From contig MU008174.1 of NCBI GenBank assembly GCA_010909165.1, forward strand, positions 124,001-188,000: DNA of 64,000 bases, written 5' to 3'. The stretch's first letter is position 1; each line of letters opens with the position of its first letter. The DNA comes from Anthoceros angustus. Its lineage: Eukaryota; Streptophyta; Anthocerotopsida; Anthocerotales; Anthocerotaceae. The notes beneath the pieces were generated by a model. The model was not told the DNA's origin. It did not search any database and saw nothing but the letters and a program-made list of their open reading frames with translations. The position numbers and the translations under genes were made by a program. Positions 22,706 through 32,000 of this stretch are shown here, piece after piece.

Positions 22706-25380
22706 AACACGATAACTTTTGAAGGGGGGGAATATACTAACCCCCTTCGGTCGACACATCACCCCCTTGTCACGAAGAACACCTTACCTAAAACAGCATA
22801 TTAGCCCTACTTTGATAATGCACACACCCTTTCTGAGGTCATACCAGTGATAAATGCCGCACTTTCAAGTGAACACCCTAGAAATGGAGCACAGTAGGGT
22901 GCGGGCCCGTCTGCATTTTTGTAGAATGTTTAGAGGGCTGCCATTTTCATATGTTTAGTACAACCGAAAACTTTTACTTTGAGTGGTGGAACACAATGAA
23001 AACAATCCTGTCTTAGAGAGTCTCATTTTAATCATCGTAAGAACATTGCAACAAACATCCGCTAAAGGAGGGAGTGGTCATCGGCATCGACAATAGTCAT
23101 TGAAGAGTGCGGCTGGCGACTCATCCATGCCTTGCACCGACACCGAGTCAAGAACCACGCCATATTCGGATGCGGTCCATATCGTCGCCTCAAAGTTATC
23201 GTTCTCCTCCATTGCTTGCTCGTCTTCAATAGTATCATTCATGGGCCCACCATCGGCGGTGTGGGCGCCACACACATCTAGGGTTTGCGACCCTCATCCA
23301 AAAGATCGCCCGATCGTAGTCTTCAACCTTCGGCACTCAATGCAACCACTTGGGCTTTAAGGCAATGCCGTCCTTAAAATGAACAAAGTTAGTTGCCCAT
23401 GCGCCCATGCAAGCATCCTTAAAATCAACAAAGTTGAGTTATTAAAAAGATATGGGTTTTGAACCCTAAACCTATTCATTACTAAAACTTTTTCCTAAAC
23501 ACTAGACCCAAATCCCAAGACGGAAACCAATGGAGCCACTACATATTTATTTTCTCAAAGGCGACCTATGAGGAGGCGCCGGCCGCCCATGGGCGTGTTA
23601 GGGAGGCGCCGGCCGGCGCCATGGGCGGCGCCATGGGCGTGTTGGGGGCCGGCGCCGGCGCCATGGGCAAGGTGCTAGGGGCGCCGGCGGCCGGCGCCAT
23701 GGGCGTGTTAGGGAGGCGCCGCCGGCAGGCGCCATGGGCGGGCGGCGTGTTAGGGGGGGTGCCGGCCGGCCGGCGCCATGGGCGGGCGGCGTGTTAGGGG
23801 GGGCGCCGGCCGCCCATGGGCGGTGTGCTGGGAGGCGCGGCCGGCGCCAAGGAGGCAGGCGTCTTTGGGGGCCGGCCGGCGCCCTCCTCCACCCGCCGCA
23901 CCGACGGTGGTGCTAAGGAGGCGCCGGCCGGCGCCGGCCGGCCGGCCGGCGGCCCACCGATGGGTGGCGTGTAGAGGCGCGGCCGGCGCCTCTGTGAGCT
24001 CACCGTGGGGTGGGCAAGCGTGGTCTTGGCGCCTGGCGGCGCCGGCGGCGCCGCCCTCCCTCCACGCGCCACCCGTCGGTGGGTCTACGTATGGGTGGTG
24101 CGTGGAGGGCGCGGCGGCCGGCGCCGCCGCCCTCCACGCCACCCGTCGGGCATACGGTGGTGGTGCGAGGGAGGCGGCGCCGGGCCGGCGCCATCCCTCC
24201 GCACCACCAGCCTTATGCCCGACGGGTGGTGCGCGGATAGGAGGCGGCCGGCGCCTCCCTCCACGCCACCCGTGGGGCATACGGCTGGTGGTGGTGCGTG
24301 GAGGCGCCGGCGGCCGCCCTCCTCCACCGCCTTATGCCCGACGGGTGGAGGCGCGGCGGCCGGCGGCCGCCGCCCTCCTCCACGCGCCACCCGCCGGTGG
24401 GTCTCGTATGGGTGGTGCGTGGAGGAGGGCGCGCCGCCGGCGCCTCCACGCGCCACCCGTCGGGCATACGGCTGGTGGTGCAGAGGGCGGCGCCGGCCGC
24501 CGCCCTCCCTCCGCACCACTGTAAACCCCGACGGGTGGAGGCGCCGGCGCCTCCCTCCACGCCACCCGTCGGGCATACGGCTGGTGGTGCGAGGCGCCGC
24601 CGCCCTCCCTCCTCCCCGCACCACCTTTATGCCCGACGGGTGGAGCGCGACCCAGGGCGCCGCCGCCGCCCTCCACGTGCCATTGTGGCCTCCTTCCACA
24701 CACCCCATGCGTGGCACTTCCATCGAAAATTCGGTGGGCTAACCTTAGAAGCAACCTTGGAATGAAGGCTAACCTTAGAAGCAAATCTGCGAAATCGAGC
24801 CGACATTTGGTCGTCAGTGTAGAGGTACTCCTCCGGAAACATCATGCGGTGGACAAAAAGCGATAAGGGATAAGCTCTGCGAGTTACGTGGCTTAATACA
24901 ACCTGCGAGTCAAAGTGCCGTTGAAGATAATGATGACAATGCGGGGAGGCTGGACCAAGTGATGACGAAGGATTGAACTACGGGGATGAGTGGCAAATCT
25001 CGTTTTTCCGGGTCCCGAGTTAATGTTGTAAATCAGTTCTTGATATTCTTGTTAGGAAATACCGTCCATGGCTTTTGTGGTGTCATAACAAAACCACATT
25101 TTCCTCCCAAAACTGAGTTTACAGCCGTCCCTTCCCGGCAGGAACGGCCTTCCTCACCGTTCCTACTTTGCATTATTCTCGTAGGTTCGAGTTTGCGACC
25201 ACCATTCGACACAAACATTCTTTGGATGGAAAGTAGTAACTTTCTTGGGTGACACCCTTTTTTGAGTTTATTTTTAATGCCTTCAAAACGCTGTTTTAGG
25301 GCCCATCAATAACCCCCTTCAGAGATTATTTGCGGAAAACCCCCTTCGAGATTATTCACCCCCTTCAAAAATTATCATGT
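22706..25380. mobile_element. terminal-inverted-repeat element 2, 2.67 kb, with 4-bp target duplication
   Basis: The left end is aacacgataacttttgaagg. The right end, reverse-complemented, is aacatgataatttttgaagg. The inverted repeat extends imperfectly for about 90 bp to a shared cctaaaacagc. TTGT flanks both ends directly. Removing the element and one TTGT rejoins an open frame on the minus strand in phase (DAY|NQNKVDNRTHIL), which is strong evidence for the boundaries. The interior has no transposase-like frame. It is dominated by the GC-rich array at 23570-24690. The superfamily is not assigned: 4-bp target duplications occur in several cut-and-paste groups. Confidence 0.8.
23570..24690. 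repeat. very GC-rich palindromic array inside element 2
   Basis: About 1.1 kb built from ggcgcc, gccggc and ggccggcc words. The first part (to about 23830) repeats ggcgccatgggcggcgtgtt. The second part alternates ccacccgtcgggcatacgg with its reverse complement (ccgacgggtgg), separated by GC-rich spacers, so units lie in both orientations and could fold into large cruciforms. Long open frames in all six frames are a consequence of the lack of A/T and are not genes. Confidence 0.93.
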
Positions 25381-25660
25381 TTTGTAGGCATCATCTTCCC
25401 TTCCTTCATCGTCTTCGATAAGACCCAATACTTTATACATGTTGAACTTCCAATTCATGGACATATGCACGCCATCCCGTTTGGCTACTAGCAGTTCATC
25501 TCTGAGATATCTTACTTGCTCTATAAATGACATCTTCCACCGTTTGTCCGACAGGGTACTGTGATCAGTTGCCAAAACCCTCATCTCCTGTATGGTCAAC
25601 CCACAATATACATGTGCCTCTATCCATTTGAAACGCTCTTTCACTGGTGATATATGAGGG
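25375..25660 (-). pseudogene. unknown gene, upstream part split by element 2
   Basis: Minus-strand frame with well-formed protein sequence (SFIEQVRYLRDELLVAKRDG, then MSMNWKFNMYKVLGLIEDDE) that ends exactly at the right terminus of element 2. It continues in phase at 22705 once the element is removed. The upstream end becomes uncertain at about 25660-25719, where the plus-strand DUF7869-family fragment begins. Family not recognised. Confidence 0.5.
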
Positions 25661-26200
25661 AAGTTCCTCAAAAGGATATGTATTTGGGATCTCACCAGAA
25701 TGCAGGTCGACAACAACAAGAAATAGAAAGGATGAATGGAGATGTGAAAGAGATAAGGAAGGGTATGTTCATTGCAACTCCATGCTCAGGAGATACACAT
25801 AACAGGGCTTTCTGGATTGGGAAGGTGGAAAGCGTAGACTTCGATTGTGCGAACCCATTTCTTATGGTCCTTGGTATAGGGGTGAGCACAGATGCATTTG
25901 AAGGAAATATGTTGAGGAGTTCTTTGTTAGAGGACGGATAATCGGCGATCATGAAATGGGAAGAGAGTGGAAAAGAAATTTACCCAAAAACATTGAAACT
26001 ATTTGTGGATAAGACTATTATTCTCTATTATGGGTTCAACCTCAATGCAAGAAAGCACCTTTACGCTTGACAAGAAGGCTATTCGAGATAGAATGAATCA
26101 GCTTCGACCTTATCTGCAGCCTGGAGAGGAGGACAGCGACCAGGAAGTGGATGACGGAGGTCCTTTGGTTGACGAAGGAATTCAGTGTAGCGAAGACTAG
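25654..26200 (+). pseudogene. second copy of the DUF7869-type protein, C-terminal half
   Basis: The plus strand encodes ERMNGDVKEIRKGMFIATPC and NRAFWIGKVESVDFDCANPF, parallel to SLNGDMLEIQIGHMITVPC and NRPFWLAKVLQVDFQCDAPF in the minus-strand gene at 16592-17269. After a frame change (about 25940) it continues with FVDKTIILYYGFNLN, matching YVDKLLLADTFILAYGFSLT, then an acidic tail. Several frame changes show decay. The DUF7869 core itself is missing here. Confidence 0.6.
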
Positions 26201-26590
26201 AGATTTGCGGTTTCTATGTTCATGATACAGTCAGCGTATGTTGGGTTACTAGTTTCATACTTAGGCGGCAGCTAGTAGTTAGGTTGGCTGTGCACTCCTC
26301 ACACGTTTGGACATCGCTATCTAATGAAGGCGTTTACTGGGTCCATGCTTGTACGTGTTCTACCAGTTGTATTGCGATATGCTCTGATGGGCGCCGGCAT
26401 GCCGCCTCCACCGCCTTGTCTCCTCTCCTAGCCATGGCTCCTCCTCATATGTTTGAACATTTGTCAGAAGGGACGGCATTTGGCGGGTCCATGCGTCCAC
26501 TTGCCATCCAGGCAATCGCGCCCCTTCCTTGTACTCAAACGGCCCATCTTCCTGCCTCCACTGACGGCCGCGCTCCTTCAAAAGGGCACC

Positions 26591-26645
26591 CTACCGCGGT
26601 AGTCTGGCAGACTACCGGGGTAGGCTGACTACCTATCATGGTAGT
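26591..26645. repeat. cluster of CTACCGNGGTAG palindromes
   Basis: CTACCGCGGTAG (26591-26602), CTACCGGGGTAG (26612-26623) and CTACCTATCATGGTAG (26630-26645) follow one another. A related CTACCGTGGTAG is at 27131-27142. Confidence 0.85.
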
Positions 26646-27488
26646 CTGGTCCCTATCTCCTTCCCTCTTCCTCATCAGTGATGGTCCCTGGGGTTGAGAT
26701 CCTTTTTGCTCCTTTCCTGTTGTTTAATTTGTCCATACCTATCATGGAGCATGTCTTCAAAGGTTCCTCCCCCCATTTGCTGACCGATGTTGTCACCTCG
26801 CTAATTCCTCCGGGCCTTCTTTGCGTTGGTCTCCTCTCCTAGCCATGGCTCCTCCCTTATCCGTGGGGTGAGGGAATTTCTTACCCCTCCCCCTTCCTCG
26901 ACGGGTCGGACCCCGTCCTTGTCTTCCACCGGTGGGGCTGCTTCTCCCACCGCCTTGTCTCCTCCCCCCAGGGGGTGTATTGTCGGACCCCCTGGCTCCT
27001 TCATCCTCAATCAGGCCTCGTGGCACCGGGCTCCCCAGGTCCCACGCCCGTGAGTACACCTTCTGTGAGTCGCGGACTACCGGCGTGAGTGACCCTGCAG
27101 TAGTCAGCGGACCCAAAGTGGGGTGGTCACCTACCGTGGTAGGGTGACCCCCTACCTTGCTTCCTGCGCCATCTCCTTCCTTTGGCGCCGAGGACTCATC
27201 CCTCTCCTTTTCCTTGCTGTCTCACTAGCTCTTCCTCCTCCAATAGGATGGCCCGTGCTCTCTTAGCCACAGGATCATCTTCATCTTCATCCCTCTCCTT
27301 CACTTGTGGAACAAGTGACCTCCTTGCTCCCACACTTATGTTGGTAGGTTGAGCTCCTCTTTGTGATTTCTCGTTCCCTCCTAGGGCGACAACCTCCTCC
27401 TTAACATCTCCTGCGGGGCCAAAGTACTCGCCTTCCCTACCATCGCACTCCCCTCAATAGCCCTTGCATCCATTGTCTCCTTCGACAG

Positions 27489-27572
27489 ATCTACGCCGGT
27501 AGGCTGCCTCCCTACGCCGGTAGGCTGCCTGCCTACGGTGGTAGGTTGCCTGCCTACGGTGGTAGGTTGCCT
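27489..27572. repeat. 21-bp tandem repeat built on a palindrome, four copies
   Basis: CTACGCCGGTAG or CTACGGTGGTAG begins at 27491, 27512, 27533 and 27554, exactly 21 bp apart, joined by GCTGCCTGC-type linkers. Confidence 0.9.
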
Positions 27573-27639
27573 TCTGTCATATGTAGTCAGTCGAGCCTCT
27601 GCTCACATCTGTCATACCAAGTTCTTCTTTTCTTCTTAT

Positions 27640-28403
27640 GAGCCCATCCAACAGGGTAGCTTTGTCCTATTAGGAGACAATAGTGGCCTCATTGTCCAAG
27701 GGAGAGGCACAGTCCAACTTGTATGTGCAGTACAATTTACTGTTTGTTAGACAGTTAACCTTGTCCCCAAAATATAAAGTGCATTTCAATAGTGAGACAT
27801 GTGTCATACAAGCGCCATTGCCGTAGCCGGCAGTAGCTGAGGGACCGTCCCTCTTACAGCCGTCCGACTTTGTACTACGTCCTACACCCATATGTTTGTG
27901 TGAAGGGAGGCCATATCATGATCTCTACCATCTTAAATTAGAGTCATTTTCAGTTTCTAATCTTGCACAGCTCACAAAAACTCATTTATCCATTTTGTGG
28001 CACTATCGTTTAGCTCATGCTAGTTATCACAAGCTTAGAAAACTTAATACCACCACTTTATATTCAAACCCCTTACCTTCATTTTATGAGGCCCCTTTTT
28101 GTGAAAGCTGTATAGTTATATGCCAGGTGGGTTGCTGTAGAGACGACCTCAGCCTAGTACACCTTGGATAAGTGAGAGCTGTGCAAGAAGAATCACCTGC
28201 CCACTTCCGCTGTTGAAGGCAAAACACCATTTGAGGCCTGGATTGGTAGCAAACCCTCTTTGCTACATCTGCGTATGTTGGAGCCCTTGCGTATTCCCAC
28301 AACCCCAAATAACTGCATCCCAAGTTGAATTTCAAGGTTATCAAGTTGCTCTTTGTTGGTACACGAAAGGCATAAAAGGATACAAGCTTGTGAACTCTCA
28401 GGC
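27640..28403 (+). mobile_element. decayed Ty1/copia pol (protease, pre-integrase, integrase end)
   Basis: Pieces in order: a protease-linker-like VLLGDNSGLIVQGRGTV (about 27667-27717); a GAG-pre-integrase zinc domain (LWHYRLAHASYHKLRKL then CESC, 27990-28115); an integrase C-terminal segment (SAVEGKTPFEAWIGSKPSL, about 28200-28260); and YTKGIKGYKL (28359-28388). The integrase core between the zinc domain and the C-terminal part is deleted, and the frame changes several times. The copia sequence stops at 28403, where cactacaacaaatg begins. Confidence 0.75.
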
Positions 28404-28640
28404 ACTACAACAAATGGGCTTTTGTAACAATGTGGGCAATACTTTTTGTAACATGAAAAAATGTTGTTTCAGGTGCAGCGCCTGCAGGTTAGGGTGCATA
28501 TAGCATTTGTAACCCTGGTTGGGTAGCCTCCAAGCAGGCAGTTATGGTGCATATAGCATTTGTAACCCTGCAGGCGGTTTAAGCGCATATAGCACTTGTA
28601 ACCCTGATTGGGTAGCCTCCTGGCAGGCGGTCCGTGCGTG
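28404..28640 (+). mobile_element. possible left end of a CACTA-like element
   Basis: Starts cactacaacaaatgggcttt and is followed by repeated TTTGTAAC words, including three copies of gcatatagcatttgtaaccctg (about 28495, 28554 and 28592, the last with one change). This resembles CACTA terminal plus subterminal structure and interrupts the copia relic. No partner terminus is seen before the NOT1 gene, so the call is tentative. Confidence 0.4.
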
Positions 28641-29058
28641 TGTCCTGGCAGCTGGAGAAGCGTTGATGATCGATGTGCGGTGAGCGTGGATCGATTACGC
28701 CCTTCAGATCTTCATGCTGACGCTCTCCCAACAGAGCTATCCCCGAATAAAGGAAGATTAGGAACGTGAGTAAAACTTATACACGTCAATAATGGAAAAA
28801 TTCACATTCCAACTGCGAATTGCGTTATTTCATCTCTTTGTCTTTTGTAAACGTGACAACGTGGAAGAAACATATAAATTCTACTAAAAAAAATTCACAA
28901 AAATTGAATGATAATGGGGCCCTCTCCCAAGGATGAGCTACTCCACAACAGGAGCCTCCAGTCTCAAAACCCGTGGCTCGGTCTACGCAATGATACAAAG
29001 CCAGGCTAGAATAGCCATATGGTACAAGTAACAACACTGAACCTACTCCAGCGCTTCC
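28641..29058. other. 3' flank of NOT1
   Basis: No gene. Probably contains the 3' UTR of the minus-strand NOT1 gene; AT-rich sequence at 28800-28900. Confidence 0.4.
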
Positions 29059-32000
29059 TCATTTACCGGATACAGGGAGAAAAGAAGCAAACAGGCCGCG
29101 AATGTGAGGGTCTGCCATGAACGACGTCTCCCAGAGACCAAGCCCCGAGTTCCTTGCAAGTTCAATAACAGTAACCTGCAAGCCCCAAGGATGAGGTCTC
29201 CGAGCTACGTACCGCTCAATCAGCACACGAGCAATCTGTTCTCTCCATGTCTCGTCCTTGAACTTGGCAAACAGATACAGCAGCACACATGAGAAGTAGT
29301 GTGTGTGGCTGTTTGGGTAACGCAACTGATCCGCCAGAGCGCTGCAAAACAAATGCCGCCCTTCCCTGTCCAGTTCCACCATCAAGGAGTGGAAGATGGC
29401 CATCGGGGCATTCCTGCCAATCTGTTTCGCCTGCGAATCCTGAGTTGGTGACTGCAGAATCTTGATCGCCTCAATGCCCACATGAAGAACTAGAGCACGC
29501 AACAAAGGTACATTGTACTGAGTGCCTGCTTTCCTCACCTCATCCTCAGAAAGCATGAGCCGTTGCTTCAGATTCAGGGTAGACAGAGACTCCGGATGCC
29601 ATGTCCTGAGGTACTGATCCACTTCCGATTTGAGGTCATCATCTCCTAACCCAACATCAGACAAGATGCGAGGGGCCACCTTCATATCGGGCAGCATATC
29701 CACTTTAAGATTCGCAGACAGAGGGTCGGGCAATGTGATACTCCGAGGGAATGCACTCAATATCAAGTTCCGCATCTGTATGCATGTTGGAGGGATCTCT
29801 GCACAAAGGCTGAAGTAATACGCACAGAGAAACTCAGGGAAGTCATGGACCAGGACCAGGAGCACCCTCAGTGTGCCCTTGTATAGAGTCCGCATAGACT
29901 CAGCCAAAACAGCAACCCGCAAGGAAGGTTCCATGAACCGGAGATGGGCCACGAGCAACCTGTGAAACAATGGCCACCCAGACTCGGCACTGGTTAATAG
30001 CAACCTTGGCATAAACTTGCGATGGCTCACCAGCTCCCACCATGCAAAGGTCCAACAAGGTAGTCTCGACGGTTGGAGAGCCAAAAATGCATTTCCAAAC
30101 GTGTTAAGAATCGGCAACTTCGCTGTGTCCCACTCTGTCACACTGAAATCAATCAGCCATGTCACAAATAGCCGGAAATACAGCCGAGGATGGAAATTGT
30201 GTGTCTTCTCATCAGCATTCTTCTGAATGACATGCACAGTCACCCTCAGAATCTTCTTCAGAAGATTCACTCCAGCCATCTTCGGCTCCCCTGCATCCCG
30301 CTTCACCAACAGCACCACCAACTTGGCAAATGTATCAATTGCAGCAAATGAAAGACCCTCCTCAGATTGAAACAGGCTCACAGGTGGAGCATCTGAATTC
30401 AGGCTATGCGTCACAGCAAGCTCCAACAGATTTTGGAAAAATAGGTCAAAGGTGTCGTCTCTATCCAGAAACCCAGAACGTTGCAGCTGAGACATGTAAT
30501 CCATACAAACCTTATCGCTGGGCACCGCAGTTTCACAAATGACCATCCACTTCTGAAAAAACCGAGCAGCCTGGTCTCTAAGGCTTGCCTGCTCACGAAG
30601 GCTAGCACCATCAAGAACCACATTATCACCACTTGCAAGCAGGGCTCCACCCTCTTTCTGCTGCTCTGTACCAGGGTACAGCATAAGCTTCTGTGTCAAG
30701 CTTCCTTCCCTCCCACCAACCCCACCTAGAACAGCTCCGGATGGTATATTCTTGCCCTCCTTCAGAATGTCCCGCAGCACCTTAGGGGAGCCAGGGCGTT
30801 GAGCAAAACGTTGCAGTGCATCATTCACATGAATGAAGTCCGAAGCATTTACACCAACCTTTTCAGTGTCCAGGGCCCGAAACAAATGGACTGCATACTT
30901 GATGAAAGCTGTATTTCGCCCGCTCTCTATCAGTTTTGCCAAATACTGATCATAAGCAGGCACATACATCAGCTTGGCTCGGATGAGCTCCACAACGATT
31001 TTGAAGTTCAGCTTCTTGTCCTGATCTGATGGATAGATCATCCACTTTGTGATCTCCTTCACCAGGCCACCAGACACATCCCGCAGAGACTCCAGTACCG
31101 ACACATATACTGAGCAATGAAGGTGACTTGATGGCTCCTCAAAAATTCGCCTCAACACCTCCTCGAGCACAGCTATAGCTGCTTCTTCTCTCCTGACACA
31201 GCGACTGACAACCCCTGCGATCCTTACTGGAAACAGCCAGACATCGTGGTCAGAGGGCAACGTAGGGATGCCAAACGCCATCGCTTTTGACACAGCTGTA
31301 CCCAGGTCACGCAGATGAGCCTCGCATTGCTCCAGTGCCTCCGCTGTTGAGAAGTTTGAGACATTGTTCATTGCCAAACTATCATCCAATCCTGAAGATG
31401 GCAAGGACGTCACAGGGCTAGCTGGATTTCCATTAGATTCAGATGTCAAATCCAGCAAACTGGCACCATCCTCATTGTGACTTGGTTTTTTGTCCTGCAA
31501 TTGAATCGCCTCATCGAAAAGAGCATTGGACACAAAACCCATTGGCAGGCGTGCAGAGGGATCTAGCTCTTCATCAGGCATCTCTGGAATATGCACTCCC
31601 ACACTAGCAATAGGTTCTGCAGGAAAAGAGTAGCCTCCCGATTCGGGGAACGGTCCAGGGGCAGTAGCAACCTTTGCAGCCATCACATTCTTCTGTGGAA
31701 GAAGAAGGGCATATCCCTCATAAGCTTGTTGCCAAGAATTTGAAGATCTCACAGTAGTTGGCTGCTGCACATCATGACTTTGCCGAGAAAACCTTGATCC
31801 TTCAAAGCCTGAGGCTTCAAAAGGGGAGCCTGCCTGCCTCCTTGCAGCTTCTGTTTCTGCATGCTTCTTCATCCTTGCCAAAGCAAACCTTATCGTGGCA
31901 TCCTCCACAGCCCCAAAGCCAAGACTGAGATTATCTGTAGTGACAAGCTCAACAGCTTGCCCTAAGATTTCGCCTTGTATATTCAAACCTTTAGACAGCA

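Larger units (their letters stand above)
26201..27640. other. repeat-rich stretch without genes
   Basis: CT-rich sequence with a short segment (ctcctctcctagccatggct) present twice (about 26414 and 26832) and scattered 12-bp palindromes, described separately. No supportable coding region. Confidence 0.5.

Noticed and set aside
23734-24784. Several open frames of 90-250 codons on both strands, Arg/Ala/Pro-rich
   Set aside because: They lie in the GC-rich palindromic array, where stop codons are rare. All six frames are open and the translations are low-complexity.
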